From assembly GCA_034666985.1 (NCBI GenBank), contig JAXDKS010000069.1, positions 124,001-188,000 of the forward strand: a stretch of 64,000 bases of DNA. Reading direction: 5' to 3'. The notes beneath the pieces were generated by a model that searched no databases, had not been told where the DNA came from, and saw only the letters and a program-made list of their open reading frames with translations. Source of the stretch: DATARR01 sp034666985 (GTDB lineage: Bacteria; Acidobacteriota; Thermoanaerobaculia; Multivoradales; UBA5704). Position 1 is the stretch's first letter; each line of letters starts with the position of its first letter. The position numbers were made by a program, and so were the translations under genes. Of the stretch, positions 42,630 through 51,906 are shown one piece after another.

Positions 42630-42866
42630 CTTCATTCTCCTTTAGGATTGAGTTTATCCGAAGTTCCCGAGCGGGCTCCGGGAGCGCTGTTGGAGATCTC
42701 CAGGAACCTCTCAGCGGGACAACGGAAATACGCTACCTCCTTCGCCAGATTACAGCAGAGAGCCTGAAGTTGCTAGTTGGGATAGTCGGAGAGGTCACCG
42801 CACGTGGTCCAGAGCGTTGGAGGTGAGGGCACAGGACTCGGAAGGCTTCAACGTGGAAATCCCGAT

Positions 42867-44660
42867 CTATAGGGGTGCGATGAGCGCCGCCTCATCCCCT
42901 TCCGGCTGGAAGGCGGAGATGGCGACGACGCCCGGCCCGGCGTGGGTGCCCACGACCGGTCCCACTTCGGCCTGGATCAGCTCGGTGACCTGGAAGGCGT
43001 CGCGCACCAGACGCTCCAGGCGGTCGGCCCAGGCGGGGGCGTTGCCGTGGGAGACGCCGGCCACGATGGGCTGCTTGGGATCCAGGCGGGCTTTGAGGAG
43101 CTCCAGGATGCGGGGATGGGTGGCGCGGCCGCCTCGCACGCGGTCCACGGCGGTGATCTCTCCTTCCACCACGCCGAGGATGGGCTTGATCCCCAGCAGG
43201 CCCCCCATGAGCGCGCGGGCGCGGCCGATGCGGCCGCCGCGGGCGAGGTACTCCAGGGTGTCCACCACGAACAGGGTGTGGACGCGGGGCGCCATGGCCA
43301 GCAGACGGTGGCGGATGTCCGCCGCGCTTTCGTTGCGGGCCGCCATACGGGCGGCGAATAGGGCGAGGAGGCCGAGGCCCAGACTCACCTGTCCCGAGTC
43401 CACCACCGCTACGGTGGGCGGCGGTCCGGAGGCGCCTTCGCGGCCCGAGAGCGCGGCGGCGGCTCCGGCGGTGGCCCGCTCCATGGTCTTCGAAAGGCGC
43501 GCGGAGAGGTGGAGGGAGACCACGTCGTGCCCCTTGCCCAGCCAGTCGCCGTAGCGCCGGGCGAACTCGTCCATGGGCGGCGGGTTGGAGGACGGGTGGG
43601 CCTTCGTCCGCTCCAACAGGTTGTAGAACTGGCCGGGCTGGAGGTCCACCCGGTCATGGAAAGTCGCGCCGTCGAGCTCCACCGTCAGGGGCACGACGGC
43701 GATGCCGTGGGCCGCAGCGAGGTCCGGCGGCAGGTCGGCGGTTGAGTCGGTGACGATCATCACCCCGGGCTCACGGCGCATCAGCAGGCCCTTCTCCTCC
43801 AGGCGGAGCACCTCCTGCACGATCTCGCCGTCGCGGTCCGGCAGGCCGTCGAGTATCTGCCGCAGGGTGGCCCCCCGCTGAGCGGCGCCGAGGATGCGCT
43901 GCTGGAGCGGAGTGAACGGGGTGGCGAAGAAGGCGGGGCCGATCTCCACTTCCAGATGCAGACGGGGATCGGGGAACTCGCCCAGCGAGTCCTCGATGGC
44001 GGCGAGCACCAGGGCATCGAGCCCCTCCTCGATCTCCTGACGCGACGGGAAGTCGCCGGGCACGAAGCGCACCGGCCCTTCGTGCAGGCGGCCGAGACGG
44101 CAGAAGGCTTTCAAGCCCCGCACGGGACCTGAAGCCGCGGCGGCCACCTCGCCGTCGTGGAGGAGCAGCGAGCCGCCCCGCAGGTCGAGCCGGCCCGAGG
44201 CCTCGGCCGTGGCAAGGCCGCGCAGCAGCTCGATGAGGGGCGTCTGCCCGAGCTCGCCCACCAGTGCGGCCAGCCGCGCGTCCGGCGCCAGGCCCAGCTC
44301 CCTTCCCAGCAGTACCAGCAGCAGCCGGCGGGCCACCTCTGGGAGATCGAGCCCGGCCACCGGCAGGAAGACTGCGGCCTCGGGGAGGGTCTCCTCCTCG
44401 GCCGGATGGCGGCCGATCACCACCAGGGTGCGCCGGCCCGCCCTGCCGGAGGCGAGCAGGGCCTCGGCGTCCACCCCGGCGTCCAGGGCCTCGCGGGTGG
44501 TGACGATCACCGCCTCGCTTAAGCCCTCGGCGAAGCGCCGGGCGCGGGCGGTGTCGCCCACAGGCACCACCTCGTAGCCCTCGGCGGCGAGGCGCATCCC
44601 GAGATCGCGCAGGCGGCCGGCCTGGGGATCGACGAACAGCACGGTGGGGCGCGCGGCCAC
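42867..44660 (-). CDS. Receiver-like/DUF4388-type region fused to a DegV fatty-acid-binding domain
   Basis: The 597-residue protein is a fusion. Residues 1-120 look like a degenerate response-regulator receiver (VLFVDPQAGRLRDLGMRLAA; the phospho-Asp site is not conserved). Residues about 125-310 resemble DUF4388 and a winged-helix-like unit (LIELLRGLATAEASGRLDLR, and GATLRQILDGLPDRDGEIVQ). Residues about 315-597 are a DegV domain (MIVTDSTADLPPDLAAAHGI, SLHLSARLSKT, DTLEYLARGGRIGRA, GTHAGPGVV). DegV/FakB proteins bind fatty acids and usually stand alone. It follows a receiver-DUF4388 gene by three bases, so both belong to one operon. Confidence 0.85.
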   Translation of the reverse strand: MAARPTVLFVDPQAGRLRDLGMRLAAEGYEVVPVGDTARARRFAEGLSEAVIVTTREALDAGVDAEALLASGRAGRRTLVVIGRHPAEEETLPEAAVFLPVAGLDLPEVARRLLLVLLGRELGLAPDARLAALVGELGQTPLIELLRGLATAEASGRLDLRGGSLLLHDGEVAAAASGPVRGLKAFCRLGRLHEGPVRFVPGDFPSRQEIEEGLDALVLAAIEDSLGEFPDPRLHLEVEIGPAFFATPFTPLQQRILGAAQRGATLRQILDGLPDRDGEIVQEVLRLEEKGLLMRREPGVMIVTDSTADLPPDLAAAHGIAVVPLTVELDGATFHDRVDLQPGQFYNLLERTKAHPSSNPPPMDEFARRYGDWLGKGHDVVSLHLSARLSKTMERATAGAAAALSGREGASGPPPTVAVVDSGQVSLGLGLLALFAARMAARNESAADIRHRLLAMAPRVHTLFVVDTLEYLARGGRIGRARALMGGLLGIKPILGVVEGEITAVDRVRGGRATHPRILELLKARLDPKQPIVAGVSHGNAPAWADRLERLVRDAFQVTELIQAEVGPVVGTHAGPGVVAISAFQPEGDEAALIAPL

Positions 44661-44663
44661 GGG

Positions 44664-46160
44664 TCAGGATCTCGCGTCCGGAGGGTGGAGGAGCCGGAAA
44701 AGGCCCAGCAGGCTGTGGGGCTCGTGCGGGGTGGCCCTCCAGCGGGGGGAGCGGCCGGCGAGGGTGAGGGCCTGGCGCTGCGCCGCCTCGCTGCCGGCTA
44801 CCATCACGCCGCCCGCACCCCGCGGTCCGCTCGTCTCCAGCCGCTGCACCACGCCGCTCACCGCGTCCTGGGAGCCGGTGCCGCGGATCCACACCAGAAC
44901 TCCGGCGCACCCGGGGACGATGGCGTTGATCTGCGGCTGCGCCGCGCCCGTGAGCACCTGGACGTGGAGCGAGAGCTTGCCGTGGCGGCCCGGGAAGGAG
45001 ACGCTGCCCGCCCGGCGCAGCTCCACCTGCTCGACCAGCTTGCGCAGCCCCTCGTTGCGGCGGAAGCCGGGCCCCTCTTCGACCAGCCGGCGCAGCGCCG
45101 GCCAGACCTCGGGCTCGACCAGCAGCAGGTAGGAGAGGGCGGAGGCGGGCAGGCCGGCCTTGGCGGCGGTGTCGATCAGGTCCTCCACCGCCACCTCCAG
45201 GAGGAGGACGGTGGAGATCTCCCGCGTGTTCTGGATGTCCGCGTCCTCCTCGCCGGTCTGCGGCGACACGGCTCCGGCCTCCATCAGCAGGGCCAGGGCC
45301 AGGCGCGTCGAAGGGGGGGCCTCGGCTTCGTCGGCGACGAGGTCGAACAAGCGCACCCCCGGCTGCTGGAGGATGCGCTCGAAGACCCGGCGCACGGGCA
45401 GGTCGTGGAAGTCCTGGCCCACGGCCGGCAGGCTGGGGGTGAGGGACTGGAGCGGCTGCCCGGTGGCGGGGATGAGGTGCCGGCGCTTGGCGATCTCGTC
45501 CTTGAGCCAGGCGGACTGCATCAGCAGCTCGTGCAGGGGGAGAGGCTGATCCGGGGACTCGGGCAGCGCTTCAGGATCGAAGCGGAACCCTCCTTCCTCC
45601 AGCGAGAGGAGGGCGAGCAGGGCCTCGCGGCCGCGCAGCCCCTGCCAGACGGCGCCGGTGGCCTGGCCGTCCCGCAGCTCCAGGGAGCCCGAGCCGCCGG
45701 CGGCCTTGACCCGCAGGATGCCGGTCTTGCGCACCTGACCGAGATACTGGAGCAGCGCCCAGAGGGGGTGATTGGCCAAGTCGCCCTGCAGCACCTGGAG
45801 CACGGCCGTGCGGTTGGCGAGCAGCCGGTAGAGACGCAGGAGGAGCTCTTCGAGATCGCAGGGCCGGGTCAGCACGTCGTCGGCGCCGATGCGCAGGGCG
45901 GCCACGGAGTCGGCGGCGCCCGCCAGCACCAGGATGGGCAGCGAGCGGGTGGCCGGCTGGCCGCGCAGACCCTCCACCACGTCAAGCCCGGCGGCCGGCG
46001 AGGTGCCGAGCACTACCAGGTCCACCTGCTGCTCCTGCGCCGTGGCCGCGGCCCGCGCGCCGTCGCCGAGGCGGCGCACCTCATGGCCAGCCACGTGCAG
46101 CCGGTCGGCCAGGACCGCCGCGAACACGGAATCACTCTCGATCACCAGGACTTTGGCCAC
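44664..46160 (-). CDS. Response regulator receiver with DUF4388-type domains
   Basis: The 498-residue protein opens with a receiver (VLVIESDSVFAAVLADRL, then a Lys-equivalent RPCDLEELL at about 100-110). The phospho-acceptor position reads VVLGTSPA, without Asp, so it is probably a pseudo-receiver. A DUF4388 segment follows (LANHPLWALLQYLGQVRKTG through SGSLELRDGQATGAVWQG). A helical middle and a C-terminal alpha/beta part (LSLHVQVLTGAAQPQINAIV, GVLVWIRGT) recall a P-loop-less small GTPase core. DUF4388 proteins act with MglA-type GTPases in gliding or motility; this link is inference. It is the first gene of the two-gene operon. Confidence 0.75.
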   Translation of the reverse strand: MAKVLVIESDSVFAAVLADRLHVAGHEVRRLGDGARAAATAQEQQVDLVVLGTSPAAGLDVVEGLRGQPATRSLPILVLAGAADSVAALRIGADDVLTRPCDLEELLLRLYRLLANRTAVLQVLQGDLANHPLWALLQYLGQVRKTGILRVKAAGGSGSLELRDGQATGAVWQGLRGREALLALLSLEEGGFRFDPEALPESPDQPLPLHELLMQSAWLKDEIAKRRHLIPATGQPLQSLTPSLPAVGQDFHDLPVRRVFERILQQPGVRLFDLVADEAEAPPSTRLALALLMEAGAVSPQTGEEDADIQNTREISTVLLLEVAVEDLIDTAAKAGLPASALSYLLLVEPEVWPALRRLVEEGPGFRRNEGLRKLVEQVELRRAGSVSFPGRHGKLSLHVQVLTGAAQPQINAIVPGCAGVLVWIRGTGSQDAVSGVVQRLETSGPRGAGGVMVAGSEAAQRQALTLAGRSPRWRATPHEPHSLLGLFRLLHPPDARS

Positions 46161-46253
46161 GGCACCTCGCCTCCCAGACTGACGGAACGCGGGACCATTC
46201 TATGCGCGGGAGGGGGTGGGTGGGCAAAAACCGGAACAAGGACCCAAAGGACT

Positions 46254-46326
46254 GCAGGGACAGCAAGGACGTCAAGGACAGCCATACCAAGGAGTCTCTC
46301 GTCTCTGGTGTCCTTGCTGTCCCTGC
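46254..46326. repeat. Long inverted repeat (17-bp perfect arms) in an intergenic region
   Basis: GCAGGGACAGCAAGGAC (46254-46270) and its exact complement (46310-46326) are separated by 39 bp and flanked by further related AAGGAC/GTCCTT words on both sides. The element sits between two minus-strand genes. Similar GGACAGCAAGGAC words give spurious reading frames. It may be a dispersed repeat, a terminator for the HTH gene or a REP-like element. Confidence 0.75.
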
Positions 46327-46405
46327 TGTCCCTGGTGTCCTTTCAGATCCTTTCGCACTGCGTCAGGGCGCCTTCAGGGAGCAGCGATTCATCGCCAGGC
46401 GAGGC

Positions 46406-46687
46406 TCAGGCGCGCTTTTCATTGCTTTCAAGGTTGATGCGCACCACGGAGCCCAGGGCCATGGCGATCGTCGCCAGCGTCAGGAGCGTGAAGTTGCCAC
46501 CCGCCAGCAACTGGCTGACATACGCCTTGGAGGTTCCCATGCGCCGTGCCAGCTCAGCGGGACTGACATCCATGTCCTTCATTCGACGGTGCACCTCGCG
46601 CGCGAAGTCTGTCTGTGCGACATCCAACCAGTAATCCACCGATCCCCTGGCGTCAGCGACCATTGCCGAGTAGCTGTCAGCGCTCAT
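46406..46687 (-). CDS. Small HTH (XRE-type) regulator
   Basis: The 93-residue protein has an XRE-like helix-turn-helix at about residues 40-70 (MDVSPAELARRMGTSKAYVS then QLLAGGNFTLLTLATIAMAL). It is preceded by a helical N-terminus (YWLDVAQTDFAREVHRRM). The size and layout resemble HigA-type antitoxins or phage-like repressors that carry one HTH, but no toxin gene is adjacent. The following + gene starts 159 bp away on the opposite strand, so autoregulation of the intergenic region is possible. Confidence 0.8.
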   Translation of the reverse strand: MSADSYSAMVADARGSVDYWLDVAQTDFAREVHRRMKDMDVSPAELARRMGTSKAYVSQLLAGGNFTLLTLATIAMALGSVVRINLESNEKRA

Positions 46688-46845
46688 GACTCACCTCTCT
46701 CGACGCCTCTCGACGCCGCAAAATTTCGGCAGAGAATACCAGAGTTGCCAAACCGCGTGTCACCGGGACGCCTCCGCCCCCGCTTGCCACCGCCCTCCCG
46801 ATCCGTCAGGATTGCCTCAACACACAGGGGGTGAAATGGGGATGA

Positions 46846-49236
46846 GTGGAACGAATGGGCGCGCCTGAGGCTGCCCTGACCACCCTGGTGGCAGTGGTCC
46901 TGTCCGCTCTGCTGGTGGCCGTCATCGCCCGGCGGGCGAACCGTTCGCTGCGCGCACGCGAGCGGCTCTACCACGATCTGGTGGCGAACAGCTTCGGCCT
47001 GATCTGCACCCATGATCCGGACGGGGTCCTGCTCATGGTCAATCCGGCGGCGGCCCAGGCGCTGGGCTACTCGCCGGAGGAGCTGGAGGGGAAGAGCCTG
47101 GGCGAGCTGCTGGCGCCTGCCACGCGGGGCGCCTTCGACCGGTACCTGGAGCGAATCCGCACCGGCAGGCCGCTCGAGGGCCTGATGCGGGTCGTCACCC
47201 GGGAGGGCGCGGAGCGGGTCTGGATGTACCGCAACCACCTGGTGCCGAACGAGGACGCGGCGCCGTATGTGCTGGGCCATGCGCTGGACGTCACCGAGCG
47301 GCTGCGGGAGGAGGAGGTCCTGAAGCGCCACGCGGCGGAGCTCTCCCGCGCCAACCTCGCGCTGCAGGCCGAGATCGACGAGCGCACCCGTGCCGAGCAG
47401 GAGCGGGACCGGTTCTTCGACATGTCGGTGGAGATGCTCTGCATCGCCGGCTTCGACGGCTACTTCAAGCAGCTCAACCAGGCGTGGGAGAGGATCCTGG
47501 GCTTCTCCCTGGAGGAGCTGAAGTCGCGGCCGTTCGCCGAGCTCATCCATCCCGAAGACCTCGAAGGCACCGAGACGGAGCGGCAGCGCCTGCGCCTGGG
47601 GGTGGAGGTGGTGGATTTCGAGAACCGCTACCTGACCAAGGACGGCACCTACCGCTGGCTCGCCTGGCGGGCCAGCTCGGCGCCGGAGCAGGGGCTGATC
47701 TATGCCGTGGCCCGGGACATCGAGGACCAGAAGCAGATCGAGAGGATGAAGAACGATTTCATCTCGGTGGTCAGCCACGAGCTGCGCACTCCCCTGACGT
47801 CCATCCGTGGTGCCCTCGGCCTGCTCGCCGGCGGCGTGGCCGGCGAGCTGCCGGAGAAGGCGCGGACCCTGCTGAACATCGCCGCCAAGAACAGCGACCG
47901 GCTGGGGCGCCTGATCAACGACATCCTGGACATCGAGAAGATCGAGTCCGGCAAGATGGGCTTCCGTTTCGCCCCCCAGGACGTAATGGGGCTGCTCGAG
48001 TTGGCCGTGGAGAGCAACCGCTCGTACGCCGAGGCCTATGAGGTGGAGCTGCGGATCGCGGCCGGGATCTCGGACGTGCGGGTGTGGGCCGACGCCGACC
48101 GCTTCCAGCAGGTGGTCACCAATCTGCTGTCCAACGCAGCCAAGTTCTCGCTGCGGGGCGGAGTGGTGGAGATCGCGGGAACGCGGGCGAGCGGCGGCCG
48201 GGTGCTCATCTCGGTGACGGACCATGGCCGCGGGATCTCGCCGGAGTTCCAGGCCCGCATCTTCGAGAAGTTCGCCCAGGCGGATACCTCCTCCACCCGG
48301 CAGAAGGGGGGGACGGGGCTGGGCCTGAGCATCTCGAAGGCGATTGTCGAGCGCCACGGCGGCCGGATCTGGTTCGAGAGCGAGCCGGGAGTGGCCACGA
48401 CCTTCTTCTTCGACCTGCCGGAGTGGGGGGGCGCCCTCCTCGAGTCCGAGGCCGGCGACGGGCCCCGCATCCTGATCTGCGAGGACGACGTCGACGTTGC
48501 CCATCTGCTCGCCCTGATGCTGGAACGAGAGGGGTTCCGCCCGGACGTGGCGCTCGACGCCGCCACGACCAAGCGCATGCTGCGCCAGCGGCGCTACGCC
48601 GCCATGACCCTCGACCTCATGCTGCCCGGCCAGGACGGGATTTCTCTCATCCGTGAGCTGCGGGCCATCGAGGCCACCAGCCGGCTGCCCATCATCGTGG
48701 TCTCGGTGCGGGCGGGGGAGGGGAGGACGGAGCTCAACGGCGGCGCCCTGGGGGTGGTGGACTGGCTCGCCAAGCCCATCGACGAGGGCCAGCTCCTGTC
48801 GGCGGTGCGGCGGGCGGTGCGCGGCGGCCATGGCGATGGCGAAGGGCTGCGCATCCTGCATGTGGAGGACGATCCCGACCTGCAGCGCGTGGTGGCCGCC
48901 ATCGTGGCCGGGGACGCGCAGGTGGAGCCGGCGTTCACCCTGGCGGAAGCCCGTCGCCGGCTGGCCGGGGAGAGCTTCGACCTGGTGATCCTCGACCTCG
49001 CTCTGCCGGACGGCTCGGGGATGGACCTCCTGCCGCTGCTGAGCAGCCTGACGCCACCCCTGCCCGTGCTCATCTTTTCGGCCCACGAGGTCGACGGCGA
49101 GGTGGCGGACCGCGTCGCCTCGGTCCTCATCAAATCGCGGACCTCGAACCGGATGCTGCTGGAGACGATCCGGTCGGTGCTGGCGTCCCGCACGCCCACG
49201 CCGTGGCCGCCGGGGCCCCGGGCCGCCGCCTCCTGA
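46846..49236 (+). CDS. Hybrid sensor histidine kinase: TM, two PAS, HisKA-HATPase, two receivers
   Basis: The 796-residue protein has one N-terminal membrane helix (LTTLVAVVLSALLVAVIARR). PAS1 (about 40-150), a coiled coil, PAS2 (about 190-295), HisKA with FISVVSHELRTPL (His311) and a HATPase domain (NLLSNAAKF, DHGRGISPEF, GTGLGLSI) follow. Two receivers complete it: Asp590 in TLDLMLPG and Asp717 in VILDLALP. The start could be the GTG at 46846 or ATG at 46855. It is followed 5 bp later by the enhancer sites of the pilT-type operon, so it may be a regulator of that locus. The phosphorelay output partner is unknown; a single-domain regulator lies at 56177. Confidence 0.92.
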   Translation: MERMGAPEAALTTLVAVVLSALLVAVIARRANRSLRARERLYHDLVANSFGLICTHDPDGVLLMVNPAAAQALGYSPEELEGKSLGELLAPATRGAFDRYLERIRTGRPLEGLMRVVTREGAERVWMYRNHLVPNEDAAPYVLGHALDVTERLREEEVLKRHAAELSRANLALQAEIDERTRAEQERDRFFDMSVEMLCIAGFDGYFKQLNQAWERILGFSLEELKSRPFAELIHPEDLEGTETERQRLRLGVEVVDFENRYLTKDGTYRWLAWRASSAPEQGLIYAVARDIEDQKQIERMKNDFISVVSHELRTPLTSIRGALGLLAGGVAGELPEKARTLLNIAAKNSDRLGRLINDILDIEKIESGKMGFRFAPQDVMGLLELAVESNRSYAEAYEVELRIAAGISDVRVWADADRFQQVVTNLLSNAAKFSLRGGVVEIAGTRASGGRVLISVTDHGRGISPEFQARIFEKFAQADTSSTRQKGGTGLGLSISKAIVERHGGRIWFESEPGVATTFFFDLPEWGGALLESEAGDGPRILICEDDVDVAHLLALMLEREGFRPDVALDAATTKRMLRQRRYAAMTLDLMLPGQDGISLIRELRAIEATSRLPIIVVSVRAGEGRTELNGGALGVVDWLAKPIDEGQLLSAVRRAVRGGHGDGEGLRILHVEDDPDLQRVVAAIVAGDAQVEPAFTLAEARRRLAGESFDLVILDLALPDGSGMDLLPLLSSLTPPLPVLIFSAHEVDGEVADRVASVLIKSRTSNRMLLETIRSVLASRTPTPWPPGPRAAAS

Positions 49237-49241
49237 ACGGC

Positions 49242-49333
49242 GTCCATCGTCTGGACAACGCGTCCGGACTCTGGACGGCCGCACGCTCTCTCCCCTGGGA
49301 AAGAAAGGTTTCTAGCGCGGGTATCGCCCTTGC
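49242..49333 (+). promoter_or_regulatory. Sigma-54 promoter with paired GTCCA-N5-TGGAC sites, pilT-type operon
   Basis: Dyads at 49242-49256 and 49262-49276 (GTCCR-N5-TGGAC, 20 bp apart) lie about 50 bp upstream of GG at 49320-49321. GC follows at 49332-49333 with exactly 10 bp between (GGGTATCGCCCTTGCA). The same arrangement recurs at 55628-55741 and 62164-62255 in this window. The start codon of the first gene is the GTG at 49369. Confidence 0.85.
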
Positions 49334-49368
49334 ACCAGCGGTCCCTGACCCTCTGGAAAGGAGAGCTC

Positions 49369-49899
49369 GTGAACGGAATACGGAGCAATGCCCTGGCGCG
49401 GGCAAGTTGGCTGGAGGACAAGACTGTCCCGGCGTCTTCGGAGAGCTACAAGCTGGGAGTGGCGGGGGTGTCGGCCGAGGTCATCCTGTGGAGCGGCGAA
49501 GCGATCGCGGCCTCTTTCTATCTGCACCTCGCCAGTGCGTCGGGATCGGGACGGGAGACGCTGGGCGAGCGGTTGAACGATCCGGGGACGCGGTTCCTCC
49601 CCTGCAAGGTCAACGACCATGTGGAGCTGCTGAACCTCGACTGGATCTCCTACATCCGCATCGCCGGGTCGATCCCCGAGGTGGCGCAGCGTGAGCAGCA
49701 CGGCGCCTCCCGGCAGCAGGCGAGGATCGCGATGCAGAGCGGCTACCTGCTCGAGGGGCAATTCCTCTGCCTGCTGCCAAGCGCGCGGGCCCGGCTCTCC
49801 GATCTGCTCAACGTCTCCACCGAACGCTTCCTGCTGTTCCTCGCGCCGGCCGCGGCGCTCTACGTCAACCGCAAATCGATCGTGCGGATCATCCCCTGA
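49369..49899 (+). CDS. Conserved protein paired with a PilT-type ATPase
   Basis: A GTG start at 49369 follows GGAAAGGAGAGCTC, 24 bp after the predicted transcription start. The 176-residue product is cytoplasmic with no signal. The core (residues about 40-105) reads VILWSGEAIAASFYLHLASA, then ETLGERLNDPGTRFLPCKVN and ELLNLDWISYIRI, followed by a helical C-terminus with YLLEGQFLCLLPSARARLSD. I do not name a family, but the pairing with a retraction ATPase suggests a regulator or adaptor of type IV pilus function. The ATPase gene begins 11 bp later with its own ribosome site. Confidence 0.75.
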   Translation: MNGIRSNALARASWLEDKTVPASSESYKLGVAGVSAEVILWSGEAIAASFYLHLASASGSGRETLGERLNDPGTRFLPCKVNDHVELLNLDWISYIRIAGSIPEVAQREQHGASRQQARIAMQSGYLLEGQFLCLLPSARARLSDLLNVSTERFLLFLAPAAALYVNRKSIVRIIP

Positions 49900-49910
49900 G
49901 GAGCCCACCG

Positions 49911-51336
<1,426 letters not shown>

Positions 51337-51365
<29 letters not shown>

Positions 51366-51906
51366 GGCGTCCGCGCGGATCGCGATCCTCCGGGCCTGGA
51401 GCCAGGAGGCCGGCGGGACCGGGCTTCCGGCGGAATCGATCCGTGCCCGGCGTCGCCGCCGGGCCGGGGATGGACTCCACCTTCCAGCGCAGGGTCACGC
51501 CACGGCTGCCGGACCGATCGAAACGGTCGAGGGGCTCGAGCGTCCAGGCGATCTCCACGCTGCCGGACAGGACGAGGGGATCGCTCTCGAAGACGGGCGT
51601 GTAGTCCGTGTCGCGGAGGGAGCCGCTGAAGGGGATTCCGCCGCGGCCATGGGCGGCGTAGGAGATGCGCGCCGGAGCCCCCGTCCCGAGGTCCAGCCCC
51701 TCGGCCCGGACGCTGATCCGCAGCCGGCTCCCGGGGGAGAGCAGGGCGTGATCGAAGGTCACCAGGTCCGGGGAGGCCACCGCCTTGGACCGCAGGTCGA
51801 TCACCTCGAAGACGACGGCGTCGGGGACCCGGAGGCACACCTGCTCCTGGCCCGCGGCGGGCAGGGCCGCGAGGCCGGAGATCAGCGTCCAGGCGAGGGC
51901 TCTCAT
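51337..51906 (-). CDS. Secreted subunit-like protein of the chaperone/usher-like cluster
   Basis: The 189-residue product has a signal peptide (MRALAWTLISGLAALPAAG). Its beta-sandwich-like domain ends in GVTLRWKVESI, followed by a Pro/Gly/Arg-rich tail. The ending matches the major subunit at 55003 (HTLSITWKFESI), as expected if both are assembled by the same machinery. FEVIDLRSKAVASPDLVTFD and later SGSVEIAWTLEPLDRF strands support an Ig-like fold. It is the last gene of the operon, with the ATG overlapping the usher-like stop. A tip or minor subunit role is inferred. Its 3' end overlaps the PilT-type gene on the other strand. Confidence 0.7.

Noticed and set aside
46846..46900. ATG at 46842 as the kinase start
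   Set aside because: That frame meets a stop after eight codons; GTG 46846 or ATG 46855 is needed.
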